A DNA stretch of 32,420 bases. Origin: Saprospiraceae bacterium (GTDB taxonomy: Bacteria > Bacteroidota > Bacteroidia > Chitinophagales > Saprospiraceae). The stretch covers positions 1 through 32,420 of the forward strand of contig JALSGS010000016.1 of NCBI GenBank assembly GCA_026982695.1, written 5' to 3'. Shown piece by piece: positions 1 to 8,364 of this stretch; the stretch's first letter is position 1, and the number at the start of each line of letters is the position of its first letter. The translations under genes were made by a program, and so were the position numbers. The notes beneath the pieces were generated by a model, which was not told where the DNA came from, did not search any database, and saw nothing but the letters and a program-made list of their open reading frames with translations.

Positions 1-1553
1 GTAGTGGTGGTATCGCCGTTGGACCAGGCGAAGGAGTAAGGAGGCGTGCCGCCCGTTGGGTTGGCGTTGGCGGAACCATCGAGGCACTGGAAGCAGCTTT
101 CGTTGGTGGTAGTGATGTTAGCTGAGAGAGGATCAGGTTGTTCGAGAGTCCAACTATAGCTAAAGGTGCAGGAGTTCGCATCAGTGATAGTAATAGAATA
201 GCTTCCTGCACATAAGTCAGAAATTCCAGGAGTTTGCGCACCCGTATTCCACACATATGAAAAAGGCGGGCTGCCTTGGGCCGTAGTTGTTATTTCAATG
301 GACCCATCGCAGTTGCCAAAGCAAGTAGGTTGGATCATGGCTACAGTTGGATTGAAATCGAGGCAGAGTGTGAGCACAAATGCTTCGCAAAACGTGCCGC
401 CTCTGCCATCGTCTGTCTGTACGTAAATATATAATTCAGATAAAGTGATACTACTGAGATCCTCATTGAGTATTAGCTGATTGTCCACAATAGTGAAAAA
501 ACTATTGTGTTGACTAGTATTGCCAGGGCCTTGCACTAAAGTATAGGTAAAACTACTGTCATCTGCATCAGTAGTGGAAAAAGTCCCTACTACACTTCCT
601 ACAGGATCTGAAGGATAGAGTACCGTATTTGACAGTGTAATATCAGTAGGTGCGTAGTTGAACAAATGCCAGAAATAGTCCTTTTGGGAATAGTATTCCC
701 AAATGCCATTGATGAGCTCATAACGGGTCCAGTTGATCAAATTGCCATTGGCATCATAAGTATAATCTGTTTTTTGTTCTAACAACCAGAACGTACCCGT
801 CCACGAATAGCGTCTTCTTTGAATGAGTTGGTAATCTGTATTATAACTATAGGTATATCTTCTAATTGGATCCCATGTATTATTATTTGTATTCCATAGA
901 TAAACTATATTTTCCAATCTGTTGCCTAATGCGTCATTGGTATACTCGTACTTTCGATCATATATCCATGTTGTGCCATTCCAAATCCATTTAATTCGTT
1001 GTATTAGAAACCCATTAGCATCGTATGTGTAAGTATATCTTAAGGAAAGCTCCCAAGAGTTGGTAGTGATATTCCAATCGCTACGAACACTTTCAATTCG
1101 CAAGTTTTGTGAATTATAAGTATTGTTATAAAGAAATCTATTGATCCATGAAGTGCCATCCCAATCTTGTCTAAGGCGTGTAGTTAAATTCCCATAGGTG
1201 TCATACGTATAGAGGTAAAGCCGGTCATTGACCCACTGGCTACCATTCCATAAATATTCAGTAGAGGAATTCAGTAGGCCTGTGGGGCCATAATTGAATA
1301 GATCGCGTACGTTAGGAATCCATTGGTTATTTGCAGCGGGTAAGTATATAATTGTAGAATCGAGCAAGTACACGTCATCGCCTGTACATGTAGGAGGGAG
1401 AGCTGAAGTGCTCCAAAAAAGATCGTCTGCTTCTTCCTCGATGTATGGTGAACTTAGGGGGAAGATGGTAGAATGACTAAATAGGTATGTATGGGTGAAC
1501 ATTGTGATGCTCAGTATACTGATGATGACGGTACATTTTGTAGCGGTTTTCAT
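1..1553 (-). CDS. Large secreted adhesin with ~30-residue WNGT/YTYD repeats, cadherin-like domain and SprB repeats (C-terminus beyond the window)
   Basis: The reading frame is open from ATG at 1553 down to base 1, giving at least 517 residues with no stop. The N-terminus is a hydrophobic signal-peptide-like stretch (about residues 7-25). Residues about 100-295 contain seven units of roughly 30 residues, each with a W-(N/D)-G-(T/S)-x-W type core (W near 102, 131, 160, 191, 220, 251, and a weaker unit near 282) followed by a YTYDxxGNL-like strand. Residues about 299-397 look like a cadherin-type domain (NYAPTDITLS, then TDADD). From about 401 come SprB-type repeats (CFGNCDGSI, GSPPFSYVWNTG, AGSYSITITDANSC), the second cut by the window edge. 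SprB repeats occur in T9SS-exported surface adhesins of Bacteroidota, so secretion to the surface is inferred. A T9SS sorting domain would be expected past the edge. The start lies 59 bp after the hydrolase stop, so co-transcription is plausible. Confidence 0.8.
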   Translation of the reverse strand, partial: MKTATKCTVIISILSITMFTHTYLFSHSTIFPLSSPYIEEEADDLFWSTSALPPTCTGDDVYLLDSTIIYLPAANNQWIPNVRDLFNYGPTGLLNSSTEYLWNGSQWVNDRLYLYTYDTYGNLTTRLRQDWDGTSWINRFLYNNTYNSQNLRIESVRSDWNITTNSWELSLRYTYTYDANGFLIQRIKWIWNGTTWIYDRKYEYTNDALGNRLENIVYLWNTNNNTWDPIRRYTYSYNTDYQLIQRRRYSWTGTFWLLEQKTDYTYDANGNLINWTRYELINGIWEYYSQKDYFWHLFNYAPTDITLSNTVLYPSDPVGSVVGTFSTTDADDSSFTYTLVQGPGNTSQHNSFFTIVDNQLILNEDLSSITLSELYIYVQTDDGRGGTFCEAFVLTLCLDFNPTVAMIQPTCFGNCDGSIEITTTAQGSPPFSYVWNTGAQTPGISDLCAGSYSITITDANSCTFSYSWTLEQPDPLSANITTTNESCFQCLDGSANANPTGGTPPYSFAWSNGDTTT

Positions 1554-1612
1554 TTGCTTTATTTTTTTAGGGTTTCCAACCATACGTGAGATGAACAAAA
1601 TAGATGTACTGT

Positions 1613-2596
1613 TTACAGATATTGATCTAAGACTCCGTGCTTTACAAAATGCCTGAAATTGTGGCTACAGTTGGGTGCGATGATGAGCCGTTGGTAGTTC
1701 TCGATTTGATTGCCAAAGAAACTGATGAGGTGCTGGAAGAATCTCTGTGCTCGATCCAGTCGTGTATACCCTTGAAGGCGCTCTCTACAATTGTTGTTGT
1801 CAATGCCAGGGGCTTGTGGATCATTGTCGTCTTGACCGACGAGAATGTCGACTAGGCGTTTTGGATATTGTTGCCGTATGCGCATAGCACCCATTTTTTT
1901 GATATAAGCACAATTGTGATAATCAGACAATCCATATTTATAGCGATCATATCCGGGGCAGTCTTTGGGTATAAACCACTGGTCCTTTCGAAATGGATGA
2001 GGTCTTTCAGGTGAAAAGTATAGGTAAGTACCTGCATTGATACATATAAATCGAAAATGATGGGCAGACCATTGCTCTGGTAAAGCCGTAGCTGCAGCAT
2101 AACGATGAATCATTTGCCCACCGGAGGAATGGCCCAATAGCACCACCTCTTGGATGGTGGGGAATCGCTGCAACATATGAGTGATGAGTTGGTCGAATAG
2201 GCTGAAAGAGCTAATACGTGCCGATTTGGGGAAAATAGGCGAAATCCGGCTTTTGTATCCATATTTCCAGCCATTCCATTGATTGGTCCAAAAAAGCCAA
2301 GAAGTGTCCAATTGGTATTGGATCAAATCGGATTCGATCAAAAAGTGCGGACAAATCAATAAAGGGGCCAGGGATGGATTGGGCTGCCGTTTGTTTAGAT
2401 GTCGGAATAAACTTTTGGCATTTCGATCCTTGCCATGAATGGCAAGTACTAATTTTCGGGGAGAGGAACTTATTTCCTCTTCATTGCTGAAATAGGGGAA
2501 GAGAAATTCCATGTCGCCTGCTGGATAAGAGAGGCGAAAAACTTGATTGCCCAAAGCTGCATGGGGCGGATGTTCATGTAGTGGTGGAAATTGCAT
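1613..2596 (-). CDS. Alpha/beta hydrolase family protein
   Basis: This 327-residue protein has the alpha/beta hydrolase layout: an early strand LVLAIHGKDRN (an HG oxyanion-type turn), a nucleophile elbow GHSSGG (Ser in G-x-S-x-G, about residue 156), an acid candidate in DILVGQDDND and a late His in NCSHNFRHF. No signal peptide or membrane segment is seen, so it is probably cytoplasmic. Its ATG overlaps the end of the ABC transporter gene by 23 bp, which implies translational coupling and a shared transcript. The substrate is unknown; esterase or peptidase activity are both possible. The hydrolase fold is fairly certain, the biochemical role is not. Confidence 0.7.
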   Translation of the reverse strand: MQFPPLHEHPPHAALGNQVFRLSYPAGDMEFLFPYFSNEEEISSSPRKLVLAIHGKDRNAKSLFRHLNKRQPNPSLAPLLICPHFLIESDLIQYQLDTSWLFWTNQWNGWKYGYKSRISPIFPKSARISSFSLFDQLITHMLQRFPTIQEVVLLGHSSGGQMIHRYAAATALPEQWSAHHFRFICINAGTYLYFSPERPHPFRKDQWFIPKDCPGYDRYKYGLSDYHNCAYIKKMGAMRIRQQYPKRLVDILVGQDDNDPQAPGIDNNNCRERLQGYTRLDRAQRFFQHLISFFGNQIENYQRLIIAPNCSHNFRHFVKHGVLDQYL

Positions 2597-4274
2597 CTAA
2601 GGGAATTTGCTTGAGTGCAAATGTATTGTTAGCTTTGAGCCCTTGTAGGTTACTTGATGTACTAAAAAGTACGATAGTCCGCTCCTTATGCTGTTCTTTT
2701 AGCCACTGGACAATATATGGACGCACTTTGGCATGGAGCCCTTTGAAGGGTTCTTCAATGAGCAAAATAGGTTTGCGCGTCATGATAGCACGCAAGTACT
2801 GTAATAGCTTGATTTCCCCACTTGACAGGCGGCTTCCCAGTTCGCCAATAGGCATGTCGAGCTGGAGTCGCATCTCTTCTGGCAAGTCTTGCTGGAAATG
2901 TGCCAATAGCTTTTGGGCGCGGGTTCTGTTTCGCTTCTTTTTGTTGTAGCTAATGGCTTCAAAGACCGTTTTACCTAAGAGAGGAAACTCTGGAGAAACT
3001 GCAGTCATGTATTTCCGCAAGGAGAAGCCATTTACTTTTGATACATCTTGCCCATCGATAAATATTCTTCCCCGGGTAGGTATGAGCAGCCCCATCATGA
3101 GCTTTAACAAGGTTGATTTACCACTTCCGGGCCTACCCTTGAAAAGAAAAAGGCTTTTGGGTGCAATCTCAAAAAAAAGACTGTTGAATACATTTTTTTC
3201 TTTATTCCAACAAAAAGTGAGTGCTTCTGCTTCTATCTTCCCTTTTTTGAAATGGAAAGCTGGCCTGTCCGATTCGAATGTCGCTTGCGTCAGTACCGTC
3301 CGTAATTTGTCTATAGAAATCAAGCCCATTTCCCATACCAAGCCAGCTCTAAGCAGTCTTCGTATGACGGGCATAATTGTGAGAAAGAGCAAGATATAGG
3401 CCAATACATTGCCAGAATGTAGTAATTGGGGATGTGCCTCACTTCGCAAGTATATAACCACTAAAGTGGCAGTAAGTACGCCGTAGAGTAGACCAGGTAC
3501 TATGGTGTAAATGAGTTGATATATAGCATGGTAACGGGATCCGATTTCGTATAATCCGTCTGACTTCTTCTTAAATTTCAGTATTTCTGGTGTGTATCGG
3601 TTGAATGCGCGTAAACTTGCAATAGCACGTAGCCGTTCGCTGACAAATGCAAGCAATAGGCTACGTCGGTTTCTGCGCGTAATAGATACTTTGCGCAAGT
3701 GTTTGTTAAGCCACACTACAATCAAAATAGCTATGATCAAGCTACCCATGACGATACTGCTAACCCATACGTCGAACCACCACATAAAGCCCAGTGCCAG
3801 CAGGAGAATGAGTAAATCAGAAGCTAGGCGCAAAACTCCCTTCGTAAAGAGATTTTGCGCCGATCGCATATCACCTGAGTAACGTAGCAAGTATTTACCT
3901 GTCCCCTTCGCTTCGTAAGTTGCTAAAGGAATCCAAAGTTGGTGAGTAAATAACAATTCTCGCAGAAACTTGCTAAACCGCTCACCACTTAGTGCAGTGA
4001 AATAACGGAAAGCATAAGTAATGAAGAACTGTAGTACTACCAAAAAGATGAAGAAGAGCAGAAATTGACTCATATTTTCCCAAAAAGAAAATGGAAACAT
4101 GTCAAGTACTTGTGCCCTTCTAGAATGATAGGCAAACATCAAGTCAAAATATTTGCCTAAAGCAATGGGTATGAGTAGTGTGAGTACACTGGCAAAAAAT
4201 CCCAGTACGATACTAAAAAGGGATAATTGCCAGTGTTTTTTTATGAACTTCAAAAAGAGTTCTTTCCTACTCAC
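2574..4274 (-). CDS. ABC transporter, fused permease-ATPase half-transporter with degenerate nucleotide-binding domain
   Basis: The 566-residue protein has an exporter-type membrane domain (about residues 15-320, around six hydrophobic segments) followed by one ATPase domain, the normal length for a half-transporter that works as a dimer. Walker A is intact (GRPGSGKS, 380-387). Other catalytic motifs deviate: the Q-loop Gln is replaced (AVSPEFPLL, about 425-433), the signature is LSSGE instead of LSGGQ (483-487), Walker B is ILLIEEP (Glu in place of the Asp), the D-loop SALD is replaced by FKGLH, and the H-loop His is missing (LFSTSS, about 536-541). The start is GTG at 4274, because the next in-frame Met is residue 46, inside the membrane domain. 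It lies 20 bp after the P-loop gene and overlaps the hydrolase gene. It may bind ATP yet hydrolyse it poorly; substrate unknown. Confidence 0.85.
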   Translation of the reverse strand: MSRKELFLKFIKKHWQLSLFSIVLGFFASVLTLLIPIALGKYFDLMFAYHSRRAQVLDMFPFSFWENMSQFLLFFIFLVVLQFFITYAFRYFTALSGERFSKFLRELLFTHQLWIPLATYEAKGTGKYLLRYSGDMRSAQNLFTKGVLRLASDLLILLLALGFMWWFDVWVSSIVMGSLIIAILIVVWLNKHLRKVSITRRNRRSLLLAFVSERLRAIASLRAFNRYTPEILKFKKKSDGLYEIGSRYHAIYQLIYTIVPGLLYGVLTATLVVIYLRSEAHPQLLHSGNVLAYILLFLTIMPVIRRLLRAGLVWEMGLISIDKLRTVLTQATFESDRPAFHFKKGKIEAEALTFCWNKEKNVFNSLFFEIAPKSLFLFKGRPGSGKSTLLKLMMGLLIPTRGRIFIDGQDVSKVNGFSLRKYMTAVSPEFPLLGKTVFEAISYNKKKRNRTRAQKLLAHFQQDLPEEMRLQLDMPIGELGSRLSSGEIKLLQYLRAIMTRKPILLIEEPFKGLHAKVRPYIVQWLKEQHKERTIVLFSTSSNLQGLKANNTFALKQIPLDAISTTT

Positions 4275-4294
4275 TTTGAAATAGAATTTGTGTG

Positions 4295-5389
4295 TTATTG
4301 ACTATTACAATCGGCTGTAAGCTCTTTAGCAGCTGCATTCATTACACCGTTCATGTGTGTCAAGTGTGCTGGGCGAAGTTTTTGCACGATAGAGGGATCC
4401 GATAAGACCGATAAACTGAAAATAGGCAAATCTACCCTTGAGCGAACTTCTTTAACCAGTAGTGGCGCAGCTTGAAAAGCACCACACAGCCCACTGGGCT
4501 GAAGCCCTAAACGGTGCAGCTCTTCGATACCAGAGATTGCCCCCATAGAATCACCCGATGACAGCATTAGGTGATCTATGAAAGAAAGAAAATGCGGGTT
4601 TTGCAACAACATAGAAGTTTCACGCTGTAGCAACCCATCGGCAATCTCAACAATGACGTAATCAGGTTGGATTTGGGCAGCCTCAGTGAGTAAGGTAGCA
4701 AAGATGTCCAAAAGCTCATCTTCTTCTAGCATATAGGTAGAAGGATACCCCAGTTGGGAAAAGTCTTTGACGAAGTGTGCACCGCAATCGCGTACGTACG
4801 CACGATCTTTGGAAAAGACAGTACCTGTTGTTTTAATATAGGCCACGTGCTTGCCAGCCTTCATCAGGCCTCGAGCCAAAAAAGCTGCTGTGGTCGTTTT
4901 GCCACTATCCATACTTGTACCTAAGCTAAGGATAACCCGGTAGTTAGCTGAGGGGCGCAAGGTGGCAAAGGACACCTTTTCACTATCCATATAACGGGTG
5001 TTGAGTACGCGTCCTTCGCTGTCGGTTGCATAACCTTTGAGCTTGAGCCGTGTGGGACCACGCAGGCTCATGCGCATATGCATACTGGCTACCACACCAG
5101 CACAACCGCCTTTGCCCAGTATGTGGTATTCCTCTTGCCAATTGTCAGGAATGTATCCTTCAAATTGTGCACTGGCATAGCGATTGCCAAAAGCCATCAT
5201 AACCAGATCTCCGGGAAAGATATATTTGTTGCTCCCACCTGTGCCTTGAATGGCATTGTGCTTTCCAATAGCAACTACCTCGAATATGGCCACGTCTCCT
5301 ACCTTAGGGCGATGTGTTTTGGCAATTGACTCGTCTACTTGATAGGCCTTAACCTTTTTGCAAATTAGGCTTTTTTTGATGGTATCCAT
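4295..5389 (-). CDS. P-loop NTPase of DUF1611/MobB-like type with N-terminal beta-rich domain
   Basis: A 364-residue soluble protein. Residues about 25-145 are beta-rich (VGDVAIFEVV, PGDLVMMAFGNRYA) and carry no motif I can name. Residues about 150-350 form a SIMIBI-like P-loop domain: VILSLGTSMDSGKTTTA (Walker A 157-166), then HVAYIKTTGT, and a hydrophobic strand ending in acid, YVIVEIADGLL (about 244-254), as in MobB, dethiobiotin synthetase and DUF1611 proteins. The fold assignment comes from these motifs; the reaction is unknown. Some DUF1611 members act on D-amino acids, but nothing here shows that for this protein. It is the first gene of the run leading to the ABC transporter (20-bp gap), the hydrolase and the adhesin. 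Confidence 0.6.
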   Translation of the reverse strand: MDTIKKSLICKKVKAYQVDESIAKTHRPKVGDVAIFEVVAIGKHNAIQGTGGSNKYIFPGDLVMMAFGNRYASAQFEGYIPDNWQEEYHILGKGGCAGVVASMHMRMSLRGPTRLKLKGYATDSEGRVLNTRYMDSEKVSFATLRPSANYRVILSLGTSMDSGKTTTAAFLARGLMKAGKHVAYIKTTGTVFSKDRAYVRDCGAHFVKDFSQLGYPSTYMLEEDELLDIFATLLTEAAQIQPDYVIVEIADGLLQRETSMLLQNPHFLSFIDHLMLSSGDSMGAISGIEELHRLGLQPSGLCGAFQAAPLLVKEVRSRVDLPIFSLSVLSDPSIVQKLRPAHLTHMNGVMNAAAKELTADCNSQ

Positions 5390-5500
5390 GTGATGATATT
5401 TAGTTTGATTGAGCTATAAGTTAAGTTGGTGATAGGTGTACATTGCTAATTGGCATTAACCTTTTTTTCAGGAAAGCCAAGGTTTGGTTGGGTACTGTGA

Positions 5501-6292
5501 TCAGTCTCTAGCATCAATACGAATGCTCAACCCAGTACCTATGATAAAGTAGTTGTTGAAATCTCGGAGAATTGTGTTACCAGTACGACTGGGCACATTG
5601 ATTTCCCGATATTGTGTGAATGGGTTGTTGAACTCCTTGTTCCATGTACCATATAGGACAAAGCGGGTATGCTTAGAGGTTTTGAAACGCCATCCTAAAG
5701 TGGTACGGAATCGGTGAAAGTCATTAGGCGCTTGTGTAATTACCAGTTCGCCGTTTTCGTAGTAGTTGATGGGGCGGCCATCCAAGTAATAATATAATCG
5801 ACCTTCTGCATAAAGCGCGCTTTTACCTGGTAAGCGATACCGCGTCAAATAGTAACGCGAAATAAGTATAAAGCGATAGCGGTATTTTGACTGTTGCGGC
5901 GTGAACAGCTCGCTTCGCAGCGTGGTCGTGAGGTTTTTCCTATTAACTTTCTTGGTATACTTGGCATTGAGCGCTAGGATGTGAATCCACCTCCATGTTC
6001 CATTTGTATAGTGGAAGTATGAGGGTTTCCAGGTGAATTCAAGACGGAATTTCTTGGATAGCCTGTAATCTACTTCAAATTTTTGCTGTAGCATAGTAAA
6101 CCACAACCCGTTTAGGCCACTCAGCGTTGTGATATACCATTGACCGTATGAAAGTGTAGTTTTGTCTGTAATGCGCACATTGACGTTTATCGATTGAAAG
6201 CTTTTTAGGCCTGTGCCTAGCTCTTGTCCGGTTAAGTAAGTGGACCAACTCAATGCGATAGTGGCAAAAAACAGCGATACTCTGAATTTCAT
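5501..6292 (-). CDS. Outer-membrane beta-barrel protein, DUF2490-like
   Basis: A 263-residue protein with a typical signal peptide (MKFRVSLFFATIALSWSTYLT, cleavage near residue 22), followed by alternating aromatic/polar strands throughout and ending in a strand, GTGLSIRIDARD. The repeated amphipathic strands (KFRLEFTWKPSYF, RYRFILISRYYL, RFRTTLGWRF, TRFVLYGTW) fit a small barrel of the DUF2490 type, common in Bacteroidota and of unknown function. The barrel is well supported and the DUF number is from memory of the family pattern. It stands 111 bp upstream of the P-loop gene on the same strand, so it may or may not share its transcript. Confidence 0.65.
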   Translation of the reverse strand: MKFRVSLFFATIALSWSTYLTGQELGTGLKSFQSINVNVRITDKTTLSYGQWYITTLSGLNGLWFTMLQQKFEVDYRLSKKFRLEFTWKPSYFHYTNGTWRWIHILALNAKYTKKVNRKNLTTTLRSELFTPQQSKYRYRFILISRYYLTRYRLPGKSALYAEGRLYYYLDGRPINYYENGELVITQAPNDFHRFRTTLGWRFKTSKHTRFVLYGTWNKEFNNPFTQYREINVPSRTGNTILRDFNNYFIIGTGLSIRIDARD

Positions 6293-6491
6293 AATTGTAA
6301 ATTTTTGTTAGCCGATACGTTTGAAGTACAGTAAAGGGTTGTCTGCCGATTGAATCAATCTTGGTGACGCTTATCACATAAGTAAGATACAGATGTGTAT
6401 GAAGTGGCTAAATCCAGATTAATGGGCGAGAGTAATTGTAATGTAGTGAAATAGCCACTAATGCGATGTATAGACACAGGTAAAGTGCAGT

Positions 6492-6509
6492 ATATGTAAA
6501 TGTACATAT
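6492..6509. promoter_or_regulatory. Inverted repeat ATATGTA-4-TACATAT, possible operator
   Basis: A perfect 7-bp inverted repeat with a 4-bp spacer sits in the divergent promoter region, 7 bp before a second inverted repeat. Its size and symmetry fit a dimeric regulator site, though no regulator can be named. Confidence 0.35.
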
Positions 6510-6516
6510 TTCAAAA

Positions 6517-6544
6517 TTGGCTGAAATGGGCATTTTTCAGCCAA
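6517..6544. repeat. Inverted repeat, 10-bp arms TTGGCTGAAA / TTTCAGCCAA
   Basis: The arms are perfect and separated by 8 bp. Transcribed on either strand it forms a stable hairpin; on the minus strand it is followed by only a short TTTT. It could be an operator, a 5' leader hairpin, or a weak terminator that separates the divergent units. Confidence 0.4.
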
Positions 6545-6719
6545 ACTGAAGTAAGACAGGGAATTTTCTGTTGTTTAATTTCCTTTGTCGAGAGCACGGG
6601 GTTTTGATGCTAAGTGCTTATTTTTGAGCAGTACAACTATGGCTGTAGTCCTTTGCCCATGAGCTAGTTTTTCCCAGAGAGCCAGCAAGAGATTTTTCAC
6701 CATCAAAATAGAACATGCT

Positions 6720-7598
6720 ATGAATGGAAAAGCATGGGCAACTGTGCTGGCCTTCGTCCTATGGATGGGTGGAAGTGGTTATTGGTATGTATGCCGTATA
6801 CAGCAAGCATGCCCTACTTCCAACACTTCTTCGGCAGCTGTTTCTTCAGCAGCTGCTGGTACCATAACTACTGACGAAGCACAAGCCCTCACCACCATCG
6901 ATCAGCCCAATCCTTACTTGCTGGGTAGCAAGTGGGCGTGGCCTGAAGTGGCACAAGGACCAAATTTTGCTCACCTTCGCGATTCGCTGCTTACTGCTTT
7001 GGGCGAAGACAATATTCTGGAAATAGTAGGTATTTGGTATGAAGGAGAGCCAGCTGCCGAGGGGCAAGCCAATATGGGCTTGGCACGTGCGCAGGCCTTT
7101 CGAGAGATGTTGGGAGATGTACTCCCTGACGATCGCGTCACCATCTCTTCGCGCCGCTTGCGCCCACCTGATGGTATTGAAAATCGCTGGTTTCGCGCTT
7201 TGGACTTCAACTTTATTGCTCCTGACAAAGAGGAAGAAGTCGAAATCGTCGAAGTGGAAAACCGCATAGAGGTCCATTTCCCCTTCAACTCTACACAAGC
7301 CCAAATTGATCAGCGCATCAAAGATTACTTGGATAAGCTGGCCCAGCGCCTGCAGCAAACGAATGAGACGGTTACTATTATAGGCCATACGGACAATATC
7401 GGTGATGAAGCCGATAACTATCGGCTAGGGCTGGAGCGAGCGCAAGCCATACGAAATATATTGGTGGAAAGGGGGGTGGCACCCTCGCGTATCACCGTGC
7501 GCTCAAAGGGCGAAACTGAACCCATAGCCACTAACGACACAGAGCAGGGTCGTAGAAAAAACAGGCGTGCGGAAATTATCTTGGAGTCGCCGCAATAG
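6720..7598 (+). CDS. OmpA-family peptidoglycan-associated protein
   Basis: A 292-residue protein with an N-terminal hydrophobic segment (about residues 6-24), a Ser/Ala-rich linker (32-50) and a canonical C-terminal OmpA-like domain (about 182-290). The latter has HFPFNSTQAQID, the GHTDNIGDEADNYRLGLERA core (222-241), and the Arg-rich GRRKNRRAEI end. An additional OmpA-like half domain seems to precede it: residues about 92-165 contain EIVGIWYEGE, NMGLARAQAFREML and RVTISSRRL, the same order of elements. A Cys at 25 or 31 does not make a clear lipobox, so a membrane anchor is more likely. It probably ties the cell envelope to peptidoglycan. The next gene begins 65 bp later, and both end at the same terminator. 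Confidence 0.8.
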   Translation: MNGKAWATVLAFVLWMGGSGYWYVCRIQQACPTSNTSSAAVSSAAAGTITTDEAQALTTIDQPNPYLLGSKWAWPEVAQGPNFAHLRDSLLTALGEDNILEIVGIWYEGEPAAEGQANMGLARAQAFREMLGDVLPDDRVTISSRRLRPPDGIENRWFRALDFNFIAPDKEEEVEIVEVENRIEVHFPFNSTQAQIDQRIKDYLDKLAQRLQQTNETVTIIGHTDNIGDEADNYRLGLERAQAIRNILVERGVAPSRITVRSKGETEPIATNDTEQGRRKNRRAEIILESPQ

Positions 7599-7663
7599 GC
7601 ACGGTCAGCAGCAAGGCCTATCTACACATTTGCACACCATTTTAATTTTAAAACTTTTCTATT

Positions 7664-8263
7664 ATGATGAATGAAGCATTTTGGAATCATTCGCTCGAAA
7701 TACTCATCATGCTTTTAGTAGCTTTCTTGTTGGGAGTATTGCTCGGATATATCTTGTGGCATGCTTATCGCCAAATGCATGATGATTTGTTAAAAGAGCA
7801 CAATGGACTCAAAGAGCGCTTCTTGTCGCTCGAAAAAGACCACGTAAGCCTCAAATACAAGCACGACGAACTGGAAAAAGACAATAATGGCTTGCGTTCG
7901 CGCGTGCGGAGTCTTGAAGCTGATGTAGCTGTATTGGAAACCAAATTGCACAAGGCTAATGAAGCTTTGCAAGCATCCCAAGCAGGGAATACTGCTTCTT
8001 CAGCAGCACCCACCGATGACTTGACGAAAATTGAAGGTATCGGCCCGAAAATTGCCGAACTCCTGCAGCGCGAAGGAATCAAAACTTTTGCAACCTTGGC
8101 CAAGACCACACCAGAAAAACTCAAGGCTATTTTGGCAGCAGGAGGTAACCGTTTCCAAATGCATGATCCGACGAGCTGGCCTAAGCAGGCTCTATTAGCA
8201 GCCGAAGGCAAATGGGATGAGCTGAAAACCTTACAAACACAGCTTACAGGAGGGAGAGAATAG
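7664..8263 (+). CDS. Membrane-anchored coiled-coil protein with helix-hairpin-helix domain
   Basis: A 199-residue protein with one N-terminal transmembrane helix (about residues 12-32), a long heptad-like coiled coil (about 40-105, LKERFLSLEKDHVSLKYKHD), a short Ser/Ala linker, and a C-terminal helix-hairpin-helix-like domain: DDLTKIEGIGPKIAELL (118-134), then GIKTFATLAKTTPEKL. This domain is like those often annotated as DUF4332 or generic HhH. The HhH hairpin in other proteins binds DNA or mediates protein contacts. Here a membrane anchor puts it on the cytoplasmic side if the N-terminus is out, but topology is not certain. It follows the OmpA-like gene by 65 bp and ends just before a strong terminator. 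Confidence 0.65.
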   Translation: MMNEAFWNHSLEILIMLLVAFLLGVLLGYILWHAYRQMHDDLLKEHNGLKERFLSLEKDHVSLKYKHDELEKDNNGLRSRVRSLEADVAVLETKLHKANEALQASQAGNTASSAAPTDDLTKIEGIGPKIAELLQREGIKTFATLAKTTPEKLKAILAAGGNRFQMHDPTSWPKQALLAAEGKWDELKTLQTQLTGGRE

Positions 8264-8290
8264 TTAAGTCTTTTCAGTCCGAACTACTAC

Positions 8291-8320
8291 GGCCCATGTG
8301 AAACACATGGGCCTTTCTTT
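8291..8320 (+). terminator. Rho-independent terminator after the OmpA/HhH pair
   Basis: A perfect 10-bp stem (GGCCCATGTG / CACATGGGCC) with an AAA loop is followed by TTTCTTT. It lies 27 bp after the stop of the HhH gene. Confidence 0.9.
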
Positions 8321-8364
8321 AGTGTACTAGTTCGTATCCGTCATAGTTGCACGAGTGTGTTTGT

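Larger units (their letters stand above)
6293..6719. other. 427-bp divergent intergenic region with two palindromes
   Basis: No coding frame of note lies between the DUF2490-like gene (minus) and the OmpA-like gene (plus), so it should hold both promoters. It contains two close inverted repeats, at 6492-6509 and 6517-6544, listed separately. A TATTTTTG matching the TAnnTTTG -7 motif occurs at 6619-6626 on the plus strand, about 94 bp before the OmpA-like start, but without a well-spaced -33 element. Confidence 0.5.

Noticed and set aside
5440-5500. Possible terminator after the DUF2490-like gene
   Set aside because: Only a 6-bp stem (AACCTT/AAGGTT) with a long loop and no proper T-run on the minus strand.
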